A stretch of DNA of 64,000 nt from Melioribacter sp051488685. Its GTDB lineage: Bacteria > Bacteroidota > Ignavibacteria > Ignavibacteriales > Melioribacteraceae. The notes beneath the pieces were generated by a model. The model made no database searches. It was not told the DNA's origin and worked only from the letters and a program-made list of their open reading frames with translations. The position numbers and the translations under genes are program-made. The stretch covers positions 434,001-498,000 of the forward strand of contig NZ_JBPSEH010000001.1 of the NCBI RefSeq assembly GCF_051488685.1, given 5' to 3'. Below are positions 9,559 to 18,322 of the stretch, piece by piece. Position 1 is the first letter of the stretch. Each line of letters opens with the position of its first letter.

Positions 9559-9866
9559 ATTTTACTCCCGATAATTCTAAATAGCTTTAGCTGTTTTGTT
9601 ATTATCCTTTTCCGATTTTATAATACGTTATTTTATATACACAACTCAAAAATGGGATCAACAAGAAGGTAAACAGACATAAAATTGCTGCTTAATGTAA
9701 TATTTTTTTTGAAATTATGTAAACTCTCTTGTAAAAAAATTTTGTATTAGCTGACTTTAAACTTAAAAATTAAGTTTAAATTCTCGTTTGACAATTTATT
9801 AGAAAATATTTTTTACAATTGACAAATAATTTATACTTTTCAATACCATAATTAATCGATGGAGAC
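9559..9866. promoter_or_regulatory. Divergent promoter region
   Basis: These 308 AT-rich bases lie between the SPFH gene (minus) and the PspC-domain gene (plus), so both must be transcribed from here. The only clear structure is a perfect inverted repeat at 9756-9780. TTGACA-like hexamers occur at 9788 and 9819, but neither is followed by a convincing -10 element at normal spacing. I therefore do not assign exact promoters. Confidence 0.5.
9756..9780. repeat. Perfect 11-bp inverted repeat (candidate operator)
   Basis: The left arm TTTAAACTTAA (9756-9766) and right arm TTAAGTTTAAA (9770-9780) are exact reverse complements separated by AAA. It lies about 85 bases upstream of the PspC gene and about 200 bases upstream of the SPFH gene, with no run of T after it that would suggest a terminator. 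Position and symmetry fit a repressor or activator site, but the region is AT-rich and no regulator gene is adjacent. Confidence 0.4.
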
Positions 9867-10523
9867 ATGGAAGAGCACGAATTTCCAGATTTATTCGACG
9901 ACGGGACTTACACTGAAAAACGACCTGCAAGGAAAAAATTGGAACGCTCGTCCTCAGATTATCTTATCACAGGTTTATGCGGTGGATTGGGCAGATATTT
10001 TAATATCGACCCGGCAAAAATACGAGTAGCTCTTATGTTTTCTCTATTGCTGGGAGGATGGATTATCCTTTTCTATTTTATTGCCTCAATTATGATTCCA
10101 CTCGAGCGCTCCTCATCTTTAATCGTAGCAAATAAAAAAAACAATCTGGTATTCCTGAGCAGCATGATGATGACTGCCGGACTCTATCTTTATTTAACTG
10201 ATTTCGACCTTACCCACAGAACTTATTTCCTCCTGGACAATCGCTCCACAATGATGGGAGGAATATTAATGATTACTGGAATTTATATCACTATTAAAAA
10301 TATGCATATAGTTTCTGCACAGGAAAACAATCCAGCAAAATTTTACAGGTCACAAAAACACAAGATTGTCTCGGGTCTTTGCGGTGGTTTGGCCGAATAT
10401 CTTTCTGCAGAAGTTACATTAATTAGGACCTTCTTTTTGATTAGTGTATTGTTGAGTGCCGGATTAATCTTAATTATTTATCTCCTGCTGTTATTCTTTA
10501 TAGAAAAGAAAGCGGAGCCGTAA
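9867..10523 (+). CDS. Double PspC-domain membrane protein
   Basis: This 218-residue protein carries two PspC domains. The first (about 28-75) reads SSDYLITGLCGGLGRYFNID and the second (about 160-212) reads QKHKIVSGLCGGLAEYLS. Each is followed by a hydrophobic helix, and further transmembrane segments lie between them. PspC proteins are inner-membrane parts of phage-shock/envelope-stress systems in enterobacteria; in other phyla the domain is widespread and its job is less clear. ATG 9867 follows GGAGAC. The gene is followed 3 bases later by another membrane protein gene, forming a two-gene operon opposite the SPFH gene. Both sides of this promoter therefore encode membrane-stress-type proteins. 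Confidence 0.85.
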   Translation: MEEHEFPDLFDDGTYTEKRPARKKLERSSSDYLITGLCGGLGRYFNIDPAKIRVALMFSLLLGGWIILFYFIASIMIPLERSSSLIVANKKNNLVFLSSMMMTAGLYLYLTDFDLTHRTYFLLDNRSTMMGGILMITGIYITIKNMHIVSAQENNPAKFYRSQKHKIVSGLCGGLAEYLSAEVTLIRTFFLISVLLSAGLILIIYLLLLFFIEKKAEP

Positions 10524-10526
10524 GTT

Positions 10527-11036
10527 ATGAAATTAAATTTCAGAACAATCACGGGGATATTGTTATTAATATTAGGACTATTACAAATCATCGACATCTA
10601 TTCAGGAGTAGATCATTACAAGCATGGATTCGTTCTTGTTCTTGCACTATATGGAATTTCAATAAATTATTTTTCTCTTAGAACAAGCAACAGAAGGATA
10701 ATGCTTTTCTCCGTTTTCATATTTCTCACTTCAATTCTTATACTCTCCCTAAAGTTATATAATATTAGTCTGAGTTCAGAAGTAATAATTTTCTCGAGTA
10801 TGTTTATGATCTCTGCATTCATGCTTACTCTTTATATCGACAATCCAGAAGAAAAGATATTTTTATTCGGATTCATCATCGGCATGTTGGTAACAATCGG
10901 ATCGTTTTACCTTTTACAAATCCCCTACGTTCAAAGGCAGGCAGGAAAAGTAATCGGTTATTCAATGAAAATATTACCCGCGGTATTAATTGCTGGGGGC
11001 TTGAGTTTGTTTTTAAAGAGGAAACAATTCGATTAA
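10527..11036 (+). CDS. Small polytopic membrane protein, unknown
   Basis: The 169-residue protein is almost entirely hydrophobic, with about six predicted transmembrane helices and short charged loops. It ends in the basic tail KRKQFD. I do not recognise a family. It starts 3 bases after the PspC gene stop, so it is co-transcribed and probably belongs to the same envelope function. Its last 4 bases overlap the end of the convergent anti-sigma gene. Confidence 0.65.
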   Translation: MKLNFRTITGILLLILGLLQIIDIYSGVDHYKHGFVLVLALYGISINYFSLRTSNRRIMLFSVFIFLTSILILSLKLYNISLSSEVIIFSSMFMISAFMLTLYIDNPEEKIFLFGFIIGMLVTIGSFYLLQIPYVQRQAGKVIGYSMKILPAVLIAGGLSLFLKRKQFD

Positions 11037-12082
11037 CGAACTCTCCCTTCCTGTGGAAAGGACGCCGACATATACTCGTTAACTGAAGGAGTAGGCGATC
11101 CCGTGTTTGATTCTATTGTGATTTTCAGAGATTCAATATTTTCCTTCGGAATAATCGGAAACGAAGTTATATGTATGAACTCATTTCCCGTCGGTTGATA
11201 AACTCCCATCGAATATGATATTCCCCTGCTAACAAGCCATAATTGATACCCTTGATTGGCAAGCAACGGTTTGACATTTCTGAATTGAATTAGTCCTTCT
11301 TTGGCATCGAATGATAAGAGCACTTTGGCTGAGGCATTTTCAGAAGGCACGGTAGATTTTAAATTAACGATTGTAATATCGCCGTAATTGAAAAATTCGA
11401 TCAGTCCGATATAATTATTAACAAAATTATTTGTTCGGGCAAGTTCACTGCGATATATGTTTACATCCTGTTCTAAGTCCACTAATTTTTGATTTAATTC
11501 TTCAATAGATGTAAATGAATAGTAGCCAACCAAAGAAAACAGAACAAGCGACATAACAATAGCAAACCAACCGACAATGCTGCCGGATTTGCCTGCAGGA
11601 CGCTGAGCCGTTTTGATTTGCGATTGCTGGCCGGTAAAATATCTGCCCGCATCTTCGGGTAATACCGAACGGTCAATTGTTCCAGATTTTTTAACTGTGG
11701 TAGTCTTTGAGGACTCTTCGGTTTTTTCTTTTTGTTCTGTCTTTTTAAGATTAGTAAGTTGAAAACTTGCTTTCGTTCCCACTTTGGTAATACGACTTGA
11801 AGACTTCAGGGCAGTTGCTTTTTTTTCTTCCCTGATGCGAGTTTTAATTTCGTCTTTCATGCTGATTAGCCGTCGCGCCACTTCGTCTTTTAAGGAAGGA
11901 TCGGGTTTTTCAAGATCGAGTATGATGGGAATTAACGATACTATATTTTGCATCTCCTGCAGTTCTCCTTCGGGCAATTCACCACCAGCATCGATATAAT
12001 CTTTGAACTGGATAAAATTATCCCGGTCCATACAACCAACCGCAAAGGCAGCTATCATCTCGTGAACAGCATTCTTTGCCAT
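11033..12082 (-). CDS. RskA-like anti-sigma factor
   Basis: The 349-residue protein has an N-terminal cytoplasmic part (1-168), a single transmembrane helix (about 169-191), and a periplasmic C-terminal domain. That domain contains YQLWLVSRGISYSMGVYQPTG, typical of the anti-sigma-K factor RskA family. The N-terminus begins with a short sigma-binding-like segment (AVHEMIAAFAVGCMDRDN) but lacks the zinc HxxxCxxC motif. A low-complexity, lysine-rich linker occupies about 80-150. The gene begins one base after the stop of the ECF sigma gene, with the AAGGAA ribosome-binding site inside the sigma 3' end. It presumably sequesters that sigma factor at the membrane until a signal triggers release. 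Confidence 0.82.
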   Translation of the reverse strand: MAKNAVHEMIAAFAVGCMDRDNFIQFKDYIDAGGELPEGELQEMQNIVSLIPIILDLEKPDPSLKDEVARRLISMKDEIKTRIREEKKATALKSSSRITKVGTKASFQLTNLKKTEQKEKTEESSKTTTVKKSGTIDRSVLPEDAGRYFTGQQSQIKTAQRPAGKSGSIVGWFAIVMSLVLFSLVGYYSFTSIEELNQKLVDLEQDVNIYRSELARTNNFVNNYIGLIEFFNYGDITIVNLKSTVPSENASAKVLLSFDAKEGLIQFRNVKPLLANQGYQLWLVSRGISYSMGVYQPTGNEFIHITSFPIIPKENIESLKITIESNTGSPTPSVNEYMSASFPQEGRVR

Positions 12083-12083
12083 G

Positions 12084-12689
12084 TTATTCCTTTGCCAGGT
12101 TATCTCTGAAATTATAGAGAGATGTCATCACTTTATTCCGTACCGTCTCTATGGGAACGTTTAATTTATTTGCAATTTCGTCGATAGTATAACCCTCGTA
12201 ATAAGCAAGATGTAAAACGTACTTCTGTGTATCGGTCAATTGCGAGAGAGCTTCTTCAACTTTGAGTTTAAGGCTACTTGCAGTTTCGAGATCGAGGCTA
12301 TCCATTCCAGGTAAAAATGTGGGAAGTATAAAGTAATCTTCATACTCGTCGTCGTAAATTTGAGAAATCGATTCCGATTTGCGACTACGCCTTAGAAAAT
12401 CGACGGCTTTATTTCTGGTTAATGTTACGAGCCAGGCATAAACATTACCATTTGTGAAATCGAATTTGTTGCTTTTCTTCCAGATGATCGAAAATATTTC
12501 TACCAGGAGTTCTCTAGCAGATTCTTCATCGGGTGCAATTTTTTTTACAATAGTGTATAGCAGCGGTGAATACCTGTCGTATAATTCTTCCAGGGCGCGA
12601 GATTCAAACTTCGCAATCTCCTGCATTAATTCAATATCGCTATAATTCTTGAATTGATTCAACTTAATCCGCTTCGATTGCCTCTTCAA
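12084..12689 (-). CDS. ECF RNA polymerase sigma factor (SigK-like)
   Basis: This 201-residue sigma-70 protein has region 2 at about 25-95 (RALEELYDRYSPLLYTIVKK; NVYAWLVTLTRNKAVDFLRR). Region 4 is at about 140-195 (LSQLTDTQKYVLHLAYYEGYTIDEIA). It lacks regions 1 and 3, as ECF sigmas do. It forms a pair with the downstream RskA-like anti-sigma gene, with a one-base gap. The frame opens at a TTG (12689); another TTG nine codons later has a more purine-rich leader, so the start is uncertain. The gene is divergent from alaS, with about 140 bases between starts. Autoregulation would be usual for such pairs but is not shown here. Confidence 0.88.
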   Translation of the reverse strand: MKRQSKRIKLNQFKNYSDIELMQEIAKFESRALEELYDRYSPLLYTIVKKIAPDEESARELLVEIFSIIWKKSNKFDFTNGNVYAWLVTLTRNKAVDFLRRSRKSESISQIYDDEYEDYFILPTFLPGMDSLDLETASSLKLKVEEALSQLTDTQKYVLHLAYYEGYTIDEIANKLNVPIETVRNKVMTSLYNFRDNLAKE

Positions 12690-12830
12690 AACTATGATAT
12701 GCGGTACAAATTTACAACTTATTTAAATAAAATGCAGTTACACAGCTTCGACGATATAACAAACAACAGCCCATTAATAAGTAGACACGTAATGTTTTTA
12801 TTATATTTACAACTAAAAAATCGGAATAAT

Positions 12831-15446
12831 ATGACATCAAATCAGATCAGGCAACAGTTTCTCGATTTCTTCGCGGAAAGAGGACATAAAATAGTTCCCA
12901 GTGCGCCGGTTATTCCACACGGCGACCCTACTCTATTATTTACAAACGCGGGAATGAATCAATTCAAGGATGTTTTTATCGGCACCGGCAGCAGAGAATA
13001 TAAAAGAGCAGCCGATACACAAAAATGTATCCGGGTTTCAGGAAAACACAACGACCTTGAAGAAGTCGGACACGACACCTATCATCATACCTTTTTCGAA
13101 ATGCTCGGCAACTGGTCATTTGGCGATTATTATAAAAAGGAAGCCATCGCCTGGGCATGGGAATTATTAACTGAGGTATGGAAGCTTCCAAAAGAAAGAT
13201 TATGGGCTACAGTCTTTCGAACAGACGACGAAGCCTATCAATACTGGAAAACAGAGACAGACATTAATCCGAGCCATATCCTGAGATTCGACGAAAAAGA
13301 CAATTTCTGGGAGATGGGTGAAACCGGTCCTTGCGGTCCCTGTTCAGAAATTCATATCAACTTAAGCGACGATTACGACAATCCTAAATTGGTTAATGCA
13401 GGCAGTCCTCTGTGCATCGAAATCTGGAATCTCGTTTTTATTCAGTATAACAGAGATGAGACAGGTAGATTAATCGAACTGCCTGCAAAGCATGTCGATA
13501 CAGGAATGGGTTTCGAACGGATCACAGCAGTACTTCAAGGTAAAAAGTCAAATTATGATACAGATATTTTTACACCGATTATTTCTACAGTTGAAAATTT
13601 AAGTGGACACAAATACGACTACACACTACCAGCCGAAGATAAATCGGAGCAGGGGATAGCCAATGTAGCAATGCGCGTTATTGCAGACCACATACGCACA
13701 CTTACTTTTGCAATTGCTGACGGAGCCATACCCGGTAACGACGGACGCGGCTATGTACTGAGAAGAATTTTGAGAAGAGCTTCTCGATATGGTAGAAAAA
13801 TTAATTTAAAAGAACCCTTCCTCTTCAAAATTGTGGATACTGTCGTCAGAAACTTCTCTCATGTATTTCCAGAAATAAAAGAAAATCAAAATAACATCGA
13901 AAAAATAATTAAAGCTGAAGAAGAGAGCTTCAACACCACTTTAGACCGTGGACTGGAACTTTTCGATTCGCTTATCGAAAAACTTAAAGTCGAGAAACAA
14001 ACTGTTATTCCCGGTAGCGAAGTCTTCAAGCTATATGATACTTACGGATTTCCGGTTGATCTAACAAATGTAATGGCACGCGAGCACGGTTTTACGATAG
14101 ACGAGAATGGTTTCAATAAGCTGATGGCAGAACAAAAAGAACGAGCCAGAAAATCTGCACGTGAAAAATTGACAGCTAATAATTTTGTAAATAAGTCGAA
14201 AGACAATTTTCAATTTGTCAGGGAAACCGCCACTCAATTTACCGGTTATGACGAATTGATTACAGATGCTCAAATTATCGGATTGAAATACGACAACGAC
14301 AATATTTTTATAATTTTCGATAAGTCTCCTTTTTATGTAGAATCCGGCGGACAGGTAAGTGATACGGGATTTATTATTATCGAGGACAAAAAATTGCCCG
14401 TTTTAAATGTAGCTAAACTCGATGACATGATAGTACATGTTGTTAGTAAATCGGAAGGAGTTAAACTCGAACCTGGAATAAATGCAACACTCCAGGTGGA
14501 CGAAAAGAGACGATGGCACATAATGAGGAATCACTCGGCAACTCACTTTCTGCACAAAGCCCTCCGCGAAATTCTGGGTACTCATGTGCAGCAGTCCGGT
14601 TCGTATGTTGGTCCCGATCGACTCCGTTTTGATTTCAGTCACTTCGAAAAACCGAGCCCTCAACAACTGGAGCAGATTGAATCGCTCATAAATGAAAAGC
14701 TAAGAGAAAATTTGCCTCTTATTCATCATAGAGATATTCCATTCGAACAGGCAAAAGAGATGGGAGCTTTGATGTTCTTCGGTGACAAGTATGGTGAAAA
14801 AGTGAATGTGGTTCAATTCGGCAACTACACTATGGAATTTTGTGGTGGAACGCACGTAAAAAATAGCTCGCAAATTGGTTTATTCAAAATCATAAGCGAA
14901 TCCTCTATCGCCAGTGGTATAAGAAGAATAGAAGCAGTTACAGGCGCAGGCGTCGAACAATTCATAAGAGAGCAAGAATTAAAATTAGCACGTCAGGAAG
15001 AGCTTTACAATTCTCTCCTCGAAGAGAAAAAGAAACTCGAAAAAGAGTTATCCGAACTAAAATTAAAAGATAAACTTGCAGCGCTTGATAGCATTATCGA
15101 CAATCCCATTGAAGTTAACGGCATAAAACTTTTCAAAGGTAGAGTAAGCGTTGACAATATGGAACATTTGAAATCAATGGGCGATGAATTACGATTAAAA
15201 ATGAAAAGTGGCGTCGGTCTATTGATATCTGAAATTGACGGTAAAGTTGGTATTGTATGCGTAGTTTCTGATGATTTGATTAAAGAGAGAAAATTGTCTG
15301 CCGGACAGCTGGTAGGTAGTGTTGCTAAAGTAGTAGGAGGGGGAGGCGGAGGAAGGTCTCACCTTGCTACAGCTGGAGGAAAGGATATTACCCGTATAGA
15401 TGAAGCTCTTAAATCTGTCGACGATTTATTAAGAGAGATGCTCTAA
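12831..15446 (+). CDS. alaS: Alanine--tRNA ligase
   Basis: This cytoplasmic enzyme charges tRNA-Ala with alanine and edits mischarged products. With the ATG at 12831 the protein has 871 residues, the normal length. It starts TSNQIRQQFLDFFAERGHK after the Met, the family's usual N-terminus. An upstream in-frame start at 12654 would add 59 non-conserved residues and overlap the sigma gene, so I reject it. The class II core motif NAGMNQFKDVF lies near the N-terminus. The editing-site zinc ligands are HSATH (H568, H572) and CGGTH (C671, H675). The C-Ala domain has the GGGGGGR...ATAGG motif. A strong terminator follows the stop. Confidence 0.97.
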   Translation: MTSNQIRQQFLDFFAERGHKIVPSAPVIPHGDPTLLFTNAGMNQFKDVFIGTGSREYKRAADTQKCIRVSGKHNDLEEVGHDTYHHTFFEMLGNWSFGDYYKKEAIAWAWELLTEVWKLPKERLWATVFRTDDEAYQYWKTETDINPSHILRFDEKDNFWEMGETGPCGPCSEIHINLSDDYDNPKLVNAGSPLCIEIWNLVFIQYNRDETGRLIELPAKHVDTGMGFERITAVLQGKKSNYDTDIFTPIISTVENLSGHKYDYTLPAEDKSEQGIANVAMRVIADHIRTLTFAIADGAIPGNDGRGYVLRRILRRASRYGRKINLKEPFLFKIVDTVVRNFSHVFPEIKENQNNIEKIIKAEEESFNTTLDRGLELFDSLIEKLKVEKQTVIPGSEVFKLYDTYGFPVDLTNVMAREHGFTIDENGFNKLMAEQKERARKSAREKLTANNFVNKSKDNFQFVRETATQFTGYDELITDAQIIGLKYDNDNIFIIFDKSPFYVESGGQVSDTGFIIIEDKKLPVLNVAKLDDMIVHVVSKSEGVKLEPGINATLQVDEKRRWHIMRNHSATHFLHKALREILGTHVQQSGSYVGPDRLRFDFSHFEKPSPQQLEQIESLINEKLRENLPLIHHRDIPFEQAKEMGALMFFGDKYGEKVNVVQFGNYTMEFCGGTHVKNSSQIGLFKIISESSIASGIRRIEAVTGAGVEQFIREQELKLARQEELYNSLLEEKKKLEKELSELKLKDKLAALDSIIDNPIEVNGIKLFKGRVSVDNMEHLKSMGDELRLKMKSGVGLLISEIDGKVGIVCVVSDDLIKERKLSAGQLVGSVAKVVGGGGGGRSHLATAGGKDITRIDEALKSVDDLLREML

Positions 15447-15470
15447 TGTTACAAATCAAACTTAATAATG

Positions 15471-15500
15471 CCGGCGCCATTTGAGCGCCGGTTTTATTTT
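15471..15500 (+). terminator. Rho-independent terminator after alaS
   Basis: The perfect 7-bp GC stem CCGGCGC (15471-15477) / GCGCCGG (15485-15491) has a 7-base loop and is followed by TTTTATTTT. It ends alaS transcripts on the plus strand and overlaps the stop codon of the convergent aldehyde dehydrogenase gene. Confidence 0.9.
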
Positions 15501-16858
15501 ATCCATATCGTTTTAATATTCACAAATTCTTTCATTCCATAGTGAGATAATTCTCTTCCATAACCCGATTTTTTTACGCCCCCGAATGGTAGACGAGGGT
15601 CGCTTTTAACCATTCCGTTTATAAAAACAGAACCGGATTCAATTTTATGTGCGAGATACTTGCCTCTGTTAATATCCTTTGTCCAGATGGCAGCACCGAG
15701 TCCAAAGGAAGTATCATTTGCAATTTCTACAGCTTCTTCTTCATTTTTAAACTTAATTACCGAAGCAACCGGCCCAAAAATCTCCTCTTCGTATGCGGGC
15801 ATTCCCTTTTTGATGTCAGTAAGTATTGTCGGTTCCATAAAAAATCCTTCAACATTTGAACGCTTCCCGCCCGTAATTATTGTTGCTCCTTTTTCAACAG
15901 ATTTTTTAATTTGCGCTTCGAGTTCCACAAGTAAATCTTCTCTTGCTATTGGTCCCAGGTCACAATCCCTTTCCATTGGATTGCATACTCTTAAACGATT
16001 CATATTATCGACAAATTTTTCCATAAATTCATCGTATACCTCGTCTGCTACAATAAACCTTTTAGCTGCGATACAACTCTGACCGTTATTAATTATCCTA
16101 GCTTTTACTGCTACCCGGGCGGCTTCTTCTACATCGGCATCTTTCAAGACGATAAAAGGGTCGCTGCCACCAAGTTCCAGTACAGTTTTCTTTAATTTAC
16201 TCCCGCATTCCGAAGCAACCACACTGCCGGCGAATTCGCTACCTGTCAATGTTGCCGCTTTAATCAAGTTGTTGTCAATTACATTTTTAACTGAATTGGA
16301 AGTAATGAGCAAGGTTCTGAACAAATTTTCGGGAAACCCGGCTTTAAGAAAAACCTCTTCGATTGAAAGGGCACACATTGATACATTCGATGCATGTTTA
16401 AGAACTGCTCCATTACCCGCGGTCAATGCTGGCGCTGCGAACCTGAATACCTGCCAGAAAGGGAAATTCCACGGCATTACGGCAAGTATTACTCCGAGAG
16501 GTTCAAAAGAAACAAAACTTTCGGAAGCATCTGTTTCTATAATTTCGTTTGCTAAAATATTTTTTGCATTCTCTGCATAGTATTGACAAACCCATGCACA
16601 TTTTTCGACTTCGGCTATCGATTGCGTAATTGGTTTTCCCATTTCGCTTGTTATTATTCTGGCATAATCTTCTTTTTCTTTTAACAACTGGTCGCCAGCA
16701 TTTTTTATCAGTTCACAACGTTTTTCTAAACTGTATTCTCTCCATTGACGATACGCTTCGTTGGCAGCGATAATAATTTTTTCTACTTCTTCCGGGCTCA
16801 TTTCCGGAAATTCTTTAATTAAATCTCCAGTTGCTGGATTTATCGACTTCAACGGCAT
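15494..16858 (-). CDS. NAD(P)-dependent aldehyde dehydrogenase (succinate-semialdehyde type)
   Basis: This cytoplasmic oxidoreductase converts an aldehyde to the carboxylic acid. From ATG 16858 the protein has 454 residues, matching the short GabD-like branch. A good GGAGG ribosome-binding site lies just upstream of this ATG. An in-frame ATG at 16927 would add 23 unconserved residues, so the shorter form is preferred. Catalytic motifs are LELGGSDPF (general base E228) and NNGQSCIAAKR (nucleophile C262). NINPATG-like and MPWNFPFWQ motifs are also present. Succinate semialdehyde is a reasonable substrate by branch, but other small aldehydes are possible. It stands alone between convergent alaS and the divergent PhoH gene. 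Confidence 0.9.
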   Translation of the reverse strand: MPLKSINPATGDLIKEFPEMSPEEVEKIIIAANEAYRQWREYSLEKRCELIKNAGDQLLKEKEDYARIITSEMGKPITQSIAEVEKCAWVCQYYAENAKNILANEIIETDASESFVSFEPLGVILAVMPWNFPFWQVFRFAAPALTAGNGAVLKHASNVSMCALSIEEVFLKAGFPENLFRTLLITSNSVKNVIDNNLIKAATLTGSEFAGSVVASECGSKLKKTVLELGGSDPFIVLKDADVEEAARVAVKARIINNGQSCIAAKRFIVADEVYDEFMEKFVDNMNRLRVCNPMERDCDLGPIAREDLLVELEAQIKKSVEKGATIITGGKRSNVEGFFMEPTILTDIKKGMPAYEEEIFGPVASVIKFKNEEEAVEIANDTSFGLGAAIWTKDINRGKYLAHKIESGSVFINGMVKSDPRLPFGGVKKSGYGRELSHYGMKEFVNIKTIWIK

Positions 16859-16960
16859 ATTCGCCTCCGGCAAATTATTTTTTCCTTTTGCATTAAAATT
16901 TTGTATGTTCGAAAAGAAATTACGCATAATATCGAAAACAAAAAATAATTTTGTTCTATT

Positions 16961-18301
16961 ATGAAAAAGAAAAATCCCAAGACGTTTGTTCTCGACACAA
17001 ACGTTATCTTACACGATCCCACCTGTATCAATCATTTTGAAGAAAATGACATAATTATTCCGCTGGTTGTAATCGAAGAGCTCGATCACTTCAAGCGGGG
17101 TAATCAGGTAATAAACCTCAATGCTCGTGAGTTCGCACGCACACTCGATTCAATAACGGGCAACGACATTTTCAACGGCGGAATTTCGCTGGGCAAAGGG
17201 AAAGGTAAAATTAGAATAGTAATTACGAAAGGGCTCGCAAAAGAAATTCAAGAAGTCTTCAAAGAAGACAATGTAGATCATCGCGTATTGAGTACTGCCT
17301 ACGAAGCAAGACAAAAGTTTGACGGCAGACGCAAAGTAATTCTCGTCAGCAAAGATGTAAATTTAAGAATGAAAGCCAAGGCGCTTGGAATTCCCGCAGA
17401 AGATTACACAACCGACCGCATTCCAAACGTGGAAGAACTTTACAGCGGCAAGGAAACAATTGAAAACTTCGACGACGATATACTTCAAAAACTTTATCAG
17501 CCACCTTATGAAGTAGAAGCAAATAAAATCACAAAAAAATATAATATCGAAGTCGTACCTAACAAGTATTTTATTTTGAGAAACGCGAACCGTTCGATAC
17601 TGGCGTACCTCGACGCAGAAATGGAAGCGTTTCACAGAATCGACAAGGAAACAGTTTACGGAATAAAACCGAGGAATGCTGAACAAACTTTTGCCGTTAA
17701 TGCTCTAATCAATAAAAATATTCCGCTTGTGACTTTAACGGGCAAAGCTGGCACTGGTAAAACATTGCTTGCACTCGCCAGTGCTTTGCAGGTAAGAAAA
17801 GATTACAGACAAATTTATGTGGCGCGCCCTGTTGTACCTCTGAGTAATAAAGATATTGGATTTTTACCAGGAGACGTTGAAAGCAAACTTGCGCCATATA
17901 TGCAGCCGCTGTGGGACAACTTAAAAGTTGTACAGGACCAGTTCAACGAAACCGACAAGAACTATCAAATGATTAACAACATGCTCAAAGATGAAAAGCT
18001 GGTTATAGAACCCTTGAGTTATATACGAGGTCGCAGTCTACAACGCATTTATTTTATAGTTGACGAAGCTCAAAACCTTACTCCCCATGAAGTCAAAACA
18101 ATTATTACTCGAGCGGGCGAAGGCGCTAAGATTGTTCTGACCGGCGATATATATCAAATTGATCATCCATATCTCGACTCACAATCAAACGGACTTTCCT
18201 ATTTGATAGAACATTTCAAAGGTCAAAAATTATACGCTCACGTTAATCTGGAAAAAGGAGAGCGTTCTTTACTTGCCGAATTAGCAAGCAATCTGCTCTA
18301 A
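16961..18301 (+). CDS. PIN domain-PhoH ATPase fusion protein
   Basis: The 446-residue protein joins an N-terminal PIN ribonuclease domain (about 6-140; LDTNVILHDP with acidic site D12) to a C-terminal PhoH-type ATPase (about 230-446). The ATPase has Walker A GKAGTGKT (261-268) and Walker B FIVDEAQN (365-372). PIN-PhoH (PhoH2/YlaK-like) proteins are RNA helicase/RNase-type enzymes thought to unwind and cut RNA. No separate antitoxin-like small gene is seen upstream. The start ATG lies in an AT-rich leader without an obvious ribosome-binding site. The protease gene follows after 21 bases with its own strong site. Confidence 0.92.
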   Translation: MKKKNPKTFVLDTNVILHDPTCINHFEENDIIIPLVVIEELDHFKRGNQVINLNAREFARTLDSITGNDIFNGGISLGKGKGKIRIVITKGLAKEIQEVFKEDNVDHRVLSTAYEARQKFDGRRKVILVSKDVNLRMKAKALGIPAEDYTTDRIPNVEELYSGKETIENFDDDILQKLYQPPYEVEANKITKKYNIEVVPNKYFILRNANRSILAYLDAEMEAFHRIDKETVYGIKPRNAEQTFAVNALINKNIPLVTLTGKAGTGKTLLALASALQVRKDYRQIYVARPVVPLSNKDIGFLPGDVESKLAPYMQPLWDNLKVVQDQFNETDKNYQMINNMLKDEKLVIEPLSYIRGRSLQRIYFIVDEAQNLTPHEVKTIITRAGEGAKIVLTGDIYQIDHPYLDSQSNGLSYLIEHFKGQKLYAHVNLEKGERSLLAELASNLL

Positions 18302-18322
18302 TAAATTTCTTGCGGAGGATCT

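Noticed and set aside
9788..9849. TTGACA hexamers upstream of the PspC gene as a promoter
   Set aside because: No convincing -10 element at 16-18 bases; AT-rich DNA gives such hexamers by chance.
12654..12830. In-frame upstream extension of alaS by 59 codons
   Set aside because: The extra residues are not like the family N-terminus and overlap the sigma gene; the ATG at 12831 gives the standard 871-residue length.
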